Below, piece by piece: positions 15,720 to 24,217 of a DNA stretch of 26,077 bases. The DNA is taken from the NCBI GenBank assembly GCA_002440975.1, contig DJWN01000030.1, positions 1-26,077 of the forward strand, read 5' to 3'. The notes beneath the pieces are model-generated. The model was not told where the DNA came from, did no database searches, and saw nothing but the letters and a program-made list of their open reading frames with translations. Both the position numbers and the translations under genes were made by a program. The stretch's first letter is position 1. Every line of letters starts with the position of its first letter. Source of the stretch: Bacteroidales bacterium UBA6229. GTDB taxonomy: Bacteria; Bacteroidota; Bacteroidia; Bacteroidales; F082.

Positions 15720-17486
15720 TCAGTCGTTTGCAAGAGGCAGCAGCATTGTAAAAACACTCCCTTTATCGGGCTCACTTTCGATGATCAGTTTGCCGTTTAA
15801 TCGCTCAATAAATTCTTTGCACAAGATAAGCCCCAGTCCCGAACTCACTTCGCCATCCGTTCCGGCTCTTCCCACTTTTGCTTCAATATTAAACAGTTTA
15901 CTGATCAATTCCTGATTCATGCCAATACCTGTGTCGCTCACCACCACACATGCAAATGCATCATCATGGCGGGCCGTTTCGATATGAACCGAACCTCCTT
16001 TAGCTGTAAACTTTATCGCATTCGAAATCAGGTTTCGCAGCACAAACAATAACATTTGCTCATCGGCCATAACCTTCACCTGCTGTAAAGTAGTGGTAAT
16101 ATTGAGCATCTTACTTGCAATAGCTTCCTGAAACAAATGCAGGACATCATTGATAAAAACATCCGGACACAGGCTTGCCAAACTGATCTGCACATCATCA
16201 CGCTGCCTCCGCGACCAGATTAACAAATTCTCCAGAAGTCCCTGCAAGGATCGCGCCGACTTGTTCATGCCATCCATCAGCTGTCGCATTTCGTCGGCCG
16301 GAATATCCCCGGGTTGTTGCAGGATGATTTCTGTTAAGCCGGTAAAGGAACCCAACGGACCACGCAAATCATGGGCGATCACCGAAAACAATTTATCCTT
16401 TTCTGCATTCAGAATACGTAGTTTTTCTTCATTTTGCCTGATCGCTTCCTGCATCTGATAGCGGATGGTGATATCATGGATGATTAATAAAAGACCCACT
16501 TCCCTTTCTTTATAATCTTTTATTAAAGAATTGGATATCAAATAATACCGAGAATTATCCGGTGTCGAAACCTCCATCTCAAGGTTGTCGGAAGTATGCC
16601 TGTTCAGGAGCTTTATCAAATCTGGATAGGCTTTCCAAACCGCTTCGGCCTGTTCGCCATAAGGCATTTTATTCCATTTGAAAATTCTGGCACTCTCCGG
16701 ATTTACCTCCACAATTCTGCTTTGCAAATCGATTACTACCAGTCCATCTGCCATACTTCTGAAAACATGCTCATGAGCAATGGGCATCAGATCGAGCATT
16801 CTGTAGTGTAAAATACTCACCGACATGGCCAAACCCGTGAAAGTAAATGCAAAAGGTGTGGGATCGATATTTTCAACCGGAAAAAGATCAAACACATACA
16901 GGCTCAACGAAATAGCTGGTATTAGCAACGCAATCAACATAAAAATCAATTGATTCCGAAACAAGGATCGCTGATATAAAAGTTTCTTTATCAAAATGAT
17001 AGCTGCTGCAACGATCAGTAAATAAGAATAAATCACATGCACATAATACCAACGCCCTACTTCAAGATTCAGTAAAGAAATAGCACCCTCTGTATTCAGA
17101 CTAATATTTTTATAATAGAACCCATGAAACTCATTGGTAAAATTAAAAATCATTGTAAAGATAGGAATGGGCAACAGATAGAATAGTTGTTTGCGGCTGA
17201 GACTGGTATCCAAACCTGCATATTGCTGAACCACGAACAACATCACCATCGGCACAAAGGGAATAAAGAGGTATTCCAGTTTGAGCCAGAAGATCATGGC
17301 ACTTTCTTTGGTAGCAGATAACTCAAGACCATAAAAAAAAGACCAGGCTGCGATGAGAAACATCAGCAGGGCAAACAATCTGCCTCTTTCGGCATATCGT
17401 GTTTTGAGCCCTTGAAATGCAAGCAAAAGACTTACCAAGACCGGAGGAACCAAACTTAAAGCATAGATGTTTGCACCATCAATCAT
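15720..17486 (-). CDS. Membrane sensor histidine kinase with 7TM-type N-terminus
   Basis: The product is 588 residues. Residues 1-228 hold about seven membrane helices, like the 7TM histidine-kinase N-terminal domain. A PAS domain follows (about 238-345, MADGLVVIDLQSRIVEVNPESARIF). HisKA has the phospho-acceptor His372 in FSVIAHDLRGPLG. The ATPase domain has the N box at about 489 (NLISNAIKF), G1 DTGIG (518-522) and G2 SGLGL (549-553). It lacks a receiver of its own. The receiver gene lies upstream, 33 bp from this ATG, so they probably form an operon and a cognate pair. Its stop abuts the phosphorylase stop on the other strand. The signal sensed is unknown. Confidence 0.9.
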   Translation of the reverse strand: MIDGANIYALSLVPPVLVSLLLAFQGLKTRYAERGRLFALLMFLIAAWSFFYGLELSATKESAMIFWLKLEYLFIPFVPMVMLFVVQQYAGLDTSLSRKQLFYLLPIPIFTMIFNFTNEFHGFYYKNISLNTEGAISLLNLEVGRWYYVHVIYSYLLIVAAAIILIKKLLYQRSLFRNQLIFMLIALLIPAISLSLYVFDLFPVENIDPTPFAFTFTGLAMSVSILHYRMLDLMPIAHEHVFRSMADGLVVIDLQSRIVEVNPESARIFKWNKMPYGEQAEAVWKAYPDLIKLLNRHTSDNLEMEVSTPDNSRYYLISNSLIKDYKEREVGLLLIIHDITIRYQMQEAIRQNEEKLRILNAEKDKLFSVIAHDLRGPLGSFTGLTEIILQQPGDIPADEMRQLMDGMNKSARSLQGLLENLLIWSRRQRDDVQISLASLCPDVFINDVLHLFQEAIASKMLNITTTLQQVKVMADEQMLLFVLRNLISNAIKFTAKGGSVHIETARHDDAFACVVVSDTGIGMNQELISKLFNIEAKVGRAGTDGEVSSGLGLILCKEFIERLNGKLIIESEPDKGSVFTMLLPLAND

Positions 17487-17519
17487 GATCAGAACTTTCG
17501 GCCCAATATCAGGCAGTTA

Positions 17520-17912
17520 CTATTCTGAAAGACCCAGAATATTGTTTACCTTCCGAAGTAATTCTCTTTTCTGAACAGGTTTTGAGATATATTCGTCAAA
17601 GCCGGCTTTTCTGAGCTTTTGCTCATCTCCTGCCAGTGCATATGCCGTGATGGCGATAACAGGTATATCCGGATTGATTGCTTTGATTCTTCTGGTGGCT
17701 TCGATGCCATCCATCACGGGCATTTTAATGTCCATCAAAACCAGTGTAATCTCCGGATGGTTTTTAAAGGTTTCGACAGCTTCTACACCATTTACTACAC
17801 GTATTGTTTTTAAATTAAACGACTTACGAATAAATAAATCCAACACAAAAAAGTTAGTGTCTTCATCTTCAGCAATCAGGATCAAATTATTTCTATCTTC
17901 GTCTTGCTGCAT
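17520..17912 (-). CDS. Single-domain response regulator (CheY-like receiver)
   Basis: The product is 130 residues and consists of one receiver domain. Acidic residues EDED lie at 15-18, the phospho-acceptor is Asp61 in LVLMDIKMPVMDG, the switch Thr is in AITAYAL (about 89), and the conserved Lys111 is in ISKPV. There is no DNA-binding or enzymatic output domain. It most resembles the C-terminal receiver of the hybrid kinase at 24218-26077 (LIAEDED, MDIKMP-MDGIEAT, AITA). It could be a phosphorelay intermediate or act by protein contacts. It precedes the 7TM kinase gene on the same strand and ends in TAG. Confidence 0.9.
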   Translation of the reverse strand: MQQDEDRNNLILIAEDEDTNFFVLDLFIRKSFNLKTIRVVNGVEAVETFKNHPEITLVLMDIKMPVMDGIEATRRIKAINPDIPVIAITAYALAGDEQKLRKAGFDEYISKPVQKRELLRKVNNILGLSE

Positions 17913-18076
17913 ATTCAGTATGTTTTAAAAAATCTTGTGATGTGCGCCTTTCCTTTTCAGCTTGTAAAAATACGTTATTTTTCACTTGTCAAGGTTTTAG
18001 TGAGGGATTTATGAACATTATTAATCAATCATTTCGTCTGAAAAAATACAACCAGTGTTTATTCTGAAAAACACAA

Positions 18077-18262
18077 TTAAGCTGTCGGTTGCGGAAAACT
18101 GACAGTTAAAACAGCTCCTCTATCCGGCTCGCTTTCCACTGAAATACTTCCATGCAGCATTTCCAGAAAGTCCTTACAGATCACAAGACCTAATCCGGTG
18201 CTTGTTACTCCGGATGTTCCTCTACGGCCAGGTTCACTGGCGATACTGACAATTGTTCTTTA
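18077..18262 (-). pseudogene. C-terminal remnant of a sensor histidine kinase
   Basis: The minus strand encodes about 60 residues ending at TAA (18079-18077): SIASEPGRRGT, then TSTGLGLVICKDFLEMLHG, then ESEPDRGAVLTVSFPQP. This is the G2 box and last strands of a HATPase_c domain. An in-frame stop lies directly upstream, and the rest of the kinase (His box, N box, G1) is absent. It is most like the end of the kinase at 15720-17486 (about half identical by eye over 50 positions). The lost part probably extended toward 18318, where a palindromic element now lies. No start codon or function is likely. Confidence 0.8.
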
Positions 18263-18317
18263 ATCTTTATCATTGTTGTCCGCTAAAATTCAAATAAAAA
18301 ATACTCAATCGCTGTAT

Positions 18318-18476
18318 TAATGTCGTCCCGTACGTACGGGACTTGGGAAAATCAGGGGGTAACTTTTTATTCTACCCATATTTTGTCCCTAACGGGACTG
18401 TCCCGCTAGGGACAAAATATGGGTAGCCAGTGTTTTACAAATTAAGAAAAAGTCCCGTACATACGGGACGACATTA
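18318..18476. repeat. Nested palindromic element (MITE or REP-like)
   Basis: The element is 159 bp. Outer inverted arms of 27 nt lie at 18318-18344 and 18450-18476 with one mismatch; each arm itself contains a palindrome built on GTCCCGTAC/GTACGGGAC. An inner inverted pair, also 27 nt, lies at 18372-18398 and 18400-18426 around a single base, again with one mismatch, starting CTACCCATATTTTGTCCC. GTCCC/GGGAC is shared by inner and outer arms. There is no coding frame. The single differences are consistent with formerly perfect arms. It could be a non-autonomous transposon, a REP/BIME unit mobilised by a RAYT-type transposase, or a strong terminator pair for the kinase operon ending at 18582. 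The family is not recognised. Confidence 0.8.
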
Positions 18477-18581
18477 TAATTTTACCGGACAACATTGAAT
18501 CTTTTTGCAAATTCCTATACCGTAATCACGTGTTTTAACATACAATAGGTTCTGTAAGTTCAGGCAGACATGGTCAGCAAT

Positions 18582-21500
18582 TCAGGCGGGCATAGATATG
18601 TGTTTGTTTATAAGTGATATAAGTTCTTCTTTCAAGAAAGGTTTGGCCAGATACGCATCACAGCCGGCATCAAGTGCTTTCTCCTTATCGCCCCTCAATG
18701 CGTAAGCTGTGATGGCTATTATTGGAACATCCTGTCGTATAGCCTTAATTTGGCGCGTAGCATCAAAGCCGTTCAGCACGGGTAGTTTTATATCCATCAA
18801 TATGACATCAAAATCCTGATGCCTTTCGAAGACCGATACAGCATCGCTGCCATTATCAGTAGTAGTAAGATCATATTTTTCGTCTTTCAGCGACGATTTT
18901 ATGAAATGCAGATTGGATAACTCATCTTCTACGATGAGTATCTTAATTTTCTTTTTTAAAAGACTCATTTCGTTGTCCATAAATTTTCTTTTTTGAGGAG
19001 GTGGTGAGGTGATCCTGACGGGAATTACAACAGTAAAAAGAGCTCCTTTTCCAGGTTCGGAGGCAACACTTATTCTGCCTCCCAGCAGGCTGGTATAGCC
19101 ATTTGCAATAGCGAGGCCTAAACCATTTCCACGATAAAGTTTCTTTTTACTTTCGATTTTTTGAAAACGTTTGAAAATTCTTTTCTGCTCTTGCAGTTCT
19201 ATCCCAATGCCTGTGTCTTCTACTGAGATAAACAGCTGATCTGCTTCCACCCGCCATCTCAGGCTTATCTTTCCTTTTTCGGTAAACTTAAAGGCATTAT
19301 CAAGCAACACATAGATAATTTTTCGCAATTTGCCCTCATCAGAATGGATGAGTGGTGATGATTCTTCGGGTGGAAAATCGGTGATAAGCTGCAGTTCTTT
19401 TTGATGATATCTTACCATATAAATACCTGCTATTTCATCCATCAGTTGGTAGATACTTATATCAGCAAAATACATCTCAACCTGATTAGTTTCGATGGCC
19501 GACATATGGATGATGTCGTCAATGATAGTTGTAAGCTGGCTGCTGTTGTTGGCAATAACCTCTTTGTATATCCTGCGTTCGTCAGGGTCTGTTTCCGCAT
19601 CATCATACAAGGCAGTAAGGCCAACGATTGCATTTAAAGGTGTGCGTATTTCGTGCGACAGATTGTTCAAAAAGGCAGTTTTAAGCTTGTCACTCTGTTC
19701 CGCTTTTCTTTTGGCTTGAATCAGATTTGTTAAATTTCGCTGACGCTGAATGGCCAGTCCGATCTGTCGCGACACAAACTCCATTAGCTCAACAGTGCGC
19801 TGGTCGTAGGCATCATCGTGCTCAAAGCTTTGAACAACAACGGCACCTAAAACTTCATCACCAGCTAACAACGGCACCCCTAGCCAAACGGCTGCAGGCT
19901 TACCTACCAGCTGAACCAAGCCTTGCTTTTCCATCTTTTTAAAATCGTGGCTGGTAACCAGGAGTGATTTCCGCTGCCTGACAACCAGTCCCGAAAGCGA
20001 ACCTTCGGCAGGCCAGACGGGGATATTTTCTACCTCATCATTTTGATCATAGGTCGAGAGCTCATCTTTTTCGGCATTGTAAAAGGCAATAAACAGGTTC
20101 GAACAATCCATCAACTTACTCAGCTCATAATGTATGGTTTGAATCAGGCTTTCGAGATTGCTGTTAATATGCACCGCATTGGTAATATTGAATAGCACCT
20201 GCTGAACCAGTTGCGAACGCTTTATCTCTGAGAGATTTACATCAACCCGGAACAATTCCTTATGGCCATCAGGAAAATTGATTACCGTACTACTGGAATA
20301 AACCCAAACAGAAGTACCGTTCTTATGTCTGAGTTCGATTTCTGAAGGAGGAATTTCCGTTTCGTTTTCGAGTGCCTGCTTAAAACTTTGCCGAAAGGAG
20401 TCGGACAGATGATCGGGAATGATCAACTCAAACAAGGTTCTATCGATTGCTTCGGTGCTGCTGTAACCATAAAGTGTTTCGGAGGCACTGTTCCAATAGC
20501 GCACCCTGCCATCAGCCCGATAGCCCTGAACAGCAATATTGGGGATGGTTTCGAGCAGTTGTTGGAACCTGTTTTCGCTGTCGAGCAAAACCTGTTCGTA
20601 TTGCTTACTCTTTGTGACGTCTCTGCCTACAACCATCACCTCGAGCAGCTGTCCGGTTGTGGAAAAAATCCCCGAGAAACGCCAGTTGATCCAATACGAT
20701 TTGCTTTTGATGTCCATTTTGAGGGATAATTCATTTCCGGAACTGCCTGTGGAAATGTTCTCAATTTCTTCTTTAAAGCTTTCCGTTACTTCTTGTCCAA
20801 AAAGCTGATCCAGTGAAGTATTAATCAGTTCTTTTTCGCTTTTTGCCATTAGTTTAAAGAAGCTCGGACTAACAAAGGTTATCAAGCTCTCAGGAGATAG
20901 CTTGAGAATAAAATCCCGTTGATTCGTAATTAGTATCCGGTATCTTTCTTCACTAGTTTTAAGATGTTTTCCAATTACATTCATGCGCTTATGCAGGAAT
21001 ATGATAAGCAGAACAGAGACAAACAGTAGTCCGACAAAAAAGTAAATCTCAAAGTAATAGGCCTTTAAGTAGTCCTTTTTTTCATACACAGTGAACCACT
21101 TTTCGTAGAGTTGATCGTAATACCCATTTTCCTTAAGGTTGTACAGGGCAGCATTCAACATCCAGATCAGCTGGTCGTTTCCTTTGCGAACGGCCATGGC
21201 ATAGGGCACCGCTTCAATATTCGCATTCATGGCCTTAACATGCTGCAACTCAAACTTTTTAATCAAATAGGCTGCCTGATAATTTCCCAAAACCGCCGCA
21301 TCGTACTTGCCCTGATTAACAAGTTTTAATGCTTCCAGCTGGTCTTTGGTATAAATTAACTGATCTGTAATGTTCATTTGGCGCAGGTAATCGTGCATAT
21401 AATCTTCCTCCTGAACAACTACTCTTTTGCCGCGCAACTTGTCCAGGCTTGTGAAGCTATGATCGCCGTGCGTAAAAATATCAAAGTTCATCATGCTATG

Positions 21501-21845
21501 CGTCAGGCCATAGGTAAGCTTATCCTTTCTGGAATCTGATACCAAAACACCCATCAACAGGTCTATTTCATTGTTCTCAAGCTCTTTGCGAACCGTTTCC
21601 CAGGGGCCTAATTCGAGGGTATATTTAAGATTAAGATCCGAAGCAATCTTTTTAAATAACTCCACATTAAACCCGTCTGGCTCACCTTTTTCGTTTATAA
21701 ATTCAAATGGAGGGTAATAATGATCGCCTTTAACCCTGATGACGTCAGATGCAGGTTCAGCAGCATCGATTGTATTTGCTTGCATCAAAAACAGCAAGAC
21801 GGTAAAAACCGTAAAATTTAAACTCTTAGAACTAGACCACAACAT
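18582..21845 (-). CDS. Hybrid histidine kinase with periplasmic solute-binding sensor
   Basis: The product is 1087 residues. A signal peptide (1-28) leads to a family 3 extracellular solute-binding domain (about 34-255: YYPPFEFINEKGEPDGFNVEL, then AVPYAMAVRKGN), the fold used for amino-acid binding. One membrane helix (266-285) follows, then PAS (about 300-410), PAS (about 425-540), GAF (about 560-700), HisKA with His731 in LSHEIRTPLN, HATPase_c (G1 DTGIGI near 877-882, G2 NGLGLA near 907-912), and a C-terminal receiver with Asp1018 in ILMDIKLP and Lys1068 in LAKPF. It is probably an inner-membrane sensor of a small polar ligand, perhaps an amino acid, passing phosphate internally to its receiver. 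It lies 26 bp (or 23 codon-free bases) after the upstream kinase gene, so it is likely in the same operon. Confidence 0.92.
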   Translation of the reverse strand: MLWSSSKSLNFTVFTVLLFLMQANTIDAAEPASDVIRVKGDHYYPPFEFINEKGEPDGFNVELFKKIASDLNLKYTLELGPWETVRKELENNEIDLLMGVLVSDSRKDKLTYGLTHSMMNFDIFTHGDHSFTSLDKLRGKRVVVQEEDYMHDYLRQMNITDQLIYTKDQLEALKLVNQGKYDAAVLGNYQAAYLIKKFELQHVKAMNANIEAVPYAMAVRKGNDQLIWMLNAALYNLKENGYYDQLYEKWFTVYEKKDYLKAYYFEIYFFVGLLFVSVLLIIFLHKRMNVIGKHLKTSEERYRILITNQRDFILKLSPESLITFVSPSFFKLMAKSEKELINTSLDQLFGQEVTESFKEEIENISTGSSGNELSLKMDIKSKSYWINWRFSGIFSTTGQLLEVMVVGRDVTKSKQYEQVLLDSENRFQQLLETIPNIAVQGYRADGRVRYWNSASETLYGYSSTEAIDRTLFELIIPDHLSDSFRQSFKQALENETEIPPSEIELRHKNGTSVWVYSSSTVINFPDGHKELFRVDVNLSEIKRSQLVQQVLFNITNAVHINSNLESLIQTIHYELSKLMDCSNLFIAFYNAEKDELSTYDQNDEVENIPVWPAEGSLSGLVVRQRKSLLVTSHDFKKMEKQGLVQLVGKPAAVWLGVPLLAGDEVLGAVVVQSFEHDDAYDQRTVELMEFVSRQIGLAIQRQRNLTNLIQAKRKAEQSDKLKTAFLNNLSHEIRTPLNAIVGLTALYDDAETDPDERRIYKEVIANNSSQLTTIIDDIIHMSAIETNQVEMYFADISIYQLMDEIAGIYMVRYHQKELQLITDFPPEESSPLIHSDEGKLRKIIYVLLDNAFKFTEKGKISLRWRVEADQLFISVEDTGIGIELQEQKRIFKRFQKIESKKKLYRGNGLGLAIANGYTSLLGGRISVASEPGKGALFTVVIPVRITSPPPQKRKFMDNEMSLLKKKIKILIVEDELSNLHFIKSSLKDEKYDLTTTDNGSDAVSVFERHQDFDVILMDIKLPVLNGFDATRQIKAIRQDVPIIAITAYALRGDKEKALDAGCDAYLAKPFLKEELISLINKHISMPA

Positions 21846-21871
21846 CGCAAAAAAGATTAGTTACTATTCAG

Positions 21872-24169
21872 CTATACTATATCATTTACCGGGATAAAGA
21901 CGCTAAAAGTTGACCCGCTGTTTTCGATCGAATCTACTTCAATACGTCCGTGATGTTTTTCGACAAACTCCTTCACCAGGATCAAACCCAGACCTGAGCT
22001 TGACTCTCCTGCTGTGCCTTTGCGCCCGGTTTTGCCATCAATTTTAAAAAGATTGGGCTGCAATTTTTCCGGGATACCAATACCATTGTCTTTTACAGAA
22101 ATAAAATATTCCTTCTCATCTGTGCCGGCCACAATCCGGATATTTCCACCTTCAGGAGTAAACTTTATGGCATTGGACAAAAGGTTTCTCAGGATGCCCG
22201 ACAGCATTCGTTTGTCCGCATTCATTTTGAAATTTTCAGCTACCTCAACCTTAAGCTTCAGTTTTTTTTGTTTGATGGTATCGCTCAACATATCCAGGAT
22301 TTCATCAACCAGGATCTTAAGCTTAATCCTTGATTTTTCGACCTGGAAAATATTTCGCTGCAACCTTGACCAGTCCAGTAAGTTGTCGAGCAAATCAGAA
22401 AAGTTGGAGGCAGCTTTGTGCATAGAAACAGCCATGCGCTGCATCTCTTCGAGGCTCAGGTTATATTGTTCGTCAACAAACAACTCCGACAACATGATGA
22501 AAGAATTGAAGGGTGCGCGCAGATCGTGTGCAATAATGGAGAAAAGCTTATCCTTTTCGGCATTCAGCTCACTCAGGTAGGCTTCATTTTTGCGCAGGTT
22601 TTCTTCCAGGCTTTTCAATTCGGTGATATCGCGCGAAATACCAGCGAGACCTATTATTTCCTTATTTCCATTCTTTAAGGGGACTTTAGTAGCCGAAAAC
22701 CATCGCGTTCCGACAGCAGTCTCCACTTTTTCAACTCTGTTTATCAGCGGCTTATCCATCGACATCACCTTGCGTTCTTCTTCATAGGCACGCTGTGCAT
22801 GTTCGTGGTCGAAGAAGTCGAAATCTGATTTCCCGATGGCATCAGCTTGTTTGTTCACACCCAGAGCTTTAAGTTGGGCTTTGTTGACCCGAAGAAAATT
22901 ACTTCCGGTATCCTTAAAATAAATCGTATCTGGAATGGTATCCATCAGTGCATTCATAAGCTCGCGTTCCTGCTCCAGTGCCTGTTCGGTTTTTTTGCGG
23001 TCAGTAATATCCTGATAAGCTCCAAAGATAATCTGGCTGCCATCGGGCTGGGTAACCTGATGACCATGAATGGATACCTGCATCAAGTTACCATCAGCAG
23101 TTTTGCGTGTTGTTTCCGAAATAATCACCTTACCTAGTGCCGCATCAATTGTCAGCCCATTTCCTTCATCTTTAAGAAAATCCGGGACAATAAGGTCGTT
23201 GATCGGATTGCCAATTACCTGGGTCTTTTTGTAAGCAAACATCTTTAAAAATGTTTGGTTGCAATCCAGCACCACATCCTGATTGCTGAGAATCACAACA
23301 CCAAACGGAATGCTTTCGAACAAATGTTTAAAGTAAGCTCTTTCGCGCTTAAGTGCCTGCTGTATCTCGATGCGGTCCGAAATATCGCGCATGATGCCCA
23401 AAACAACCACACCTTCTTCTGCATTTAGCTGGGCTGTAGATATTTCCACATCCACAACTTTACCATCTTTTCGCTTCACCTGAAACTCGTATTTAGAGGG
23501 AATGTTTTTACCATTTTTGCGTGCTTCGAAGCGTTCCTCCATAATGAATTTACTTTTATCAGTGAGTGTTTGTGCGATGTTAAAATCAGGATCGGTTACT
23601 TCTTTGAAACTATACCCGGTAAGTTCTTCATAGCGTTTGTTCACGTATTCGAACCTATAATCCCGTATTACATAAATGGCATCAAATGCACTTTCGACAA
23701 GCATTTTGTAGCGTTGCTCGCTTTCGTAAAGTGCGGCCTGGGTAAGACTAACATTGTGCAGAACCTGCAGGTTTGAAGCTACATTGCTCACCTGCAGAAA
23801 TACGCCATTGAATGCTTCCAGATCTGTTACCGGTTGAAAATCAAACTGAAGGTAATATGCCTTATCCTCAACCGTATAGGTCTTGATAAACGATTGCTGA
23901 CGACCATTCAAAGCTTTTTGAAAAAGGTCGTTAAAAGTTTGGGGATCCTCACCGGTAACAAAGTCATGGATATCATCCCCCAGCTTCATTTGCTTCTTTT
24001 CGAAGAACAATGCACTTTCGACTGCTTTTTTGTTGAAAAACTGAACTTTGAAATTATCATCAACAAAAACCATTGCATTGGGATGATTATCGAATAAGGC
24101 ATGAAGCAGGCTGGCATCCTTTTTCAACTTAAGCGACTCTGCATTTCTGTTCTTGTACTTTTTCGTCAT
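21872..24169 (-). CDS. Soluble multi-PAS sensor histidine kinase
   Basis: The product is 765 residues from the ATG at 24169; a TTG nine bases upstream is a possible but less likely start. There is no membrane helix. Four PAS domains follow one another (about 22-132, 152-267, 277-392, 397-517), the later ones with PAC-type ends such as GIMRDISDR and GISRDITEL. HisKA has its His at about 548 in FSIIAHDLRAPFN. HATPase_c has the N box LLSNAIKF, G1 DNGIGI and G2 SSGLGL. It has no receiver, so it must pass phosphate to a separate protein, perhaps the lone receiver at 17520-17912. It sits between two hybrid kinases with gaps of 48 and 26 bp. The signals are unknown; no heme or flavin motif was obvious. 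Confidence 0.9.
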   Translation of the reverse strand: MTKKYKNRNAESLKLKKDASLLHALFDNHPNAMVFVDDNFKVQFFNKKAVESALFFEKKQMKLGDDIHDFVTGEDPQTFNDLFQKALNGRQQSFIKTYTVEDKAYYLQFDFQPVTDLEAFNGVFLQVSNVASNLQVLHNVSLTQAALYESEQRYKMLVESAFDAIYVIRDYRFEYVNKRYEELTGYSFKEVTDPDFNIAQTLTDKSKFIMEERFEARKNGKNIPSKYEFQVKRKDGKVVDVEISTAQLNAEEGVVVLGIMRDISDRIEIQQALKRERAYFKHLFESIPFGVVILSNQDVVLDCNQTFLKMFAYKKTQVIGNPINDLIVPDFLKDEGNGLTIDAALGKVIISETTRKTADGNLMQVSIHGHQVTQPDGSQIIFGAYQDITDRKKTEQALEQERELMNALMDTIPDTIYFKDTGSNFLRVNKAQLKALGVNKQADAIGKSDFDFFDHEHAQRAYEEERKVMSMDKPLINRVEKVETAVGTRWFSATKVPLKNGNKEIIGLAGISRDITELKSLEENLRKNEAYLSELNAEKDKLFSIIAHDLRAPFNSFIMLSELFVDEQYNLSLEEMQRMAVSMHKAASNFSDLLDNLLDWSRLQRNIFQVEKSRIKLKILVDEILDMLSDTIKQKKLKLKVEVAENFKMNADKRMLSGILRNLLSNAIKFTPEGGNIRIVAGTDEKEYFISVKDNGIGIPEKLQPNLFKIDGKTGRKGTAGESSSGLGLILVKEFVEKHHGRIEVDSIENSGSTFSVFIPVNDIV

Positions 24170-24217
24170 AAAATTCAAATTTAGCGATTTCGGGCTGTTA
24201 TTCCAAATGGCAACAGC

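Noticed and set aside
18318..18476. CRISPR array or integron attC site
   Set aside because: The repeats are inverted and nested, not direct and spaced by unique spacers; no Cas or integrase gene and no attC core sites are present.
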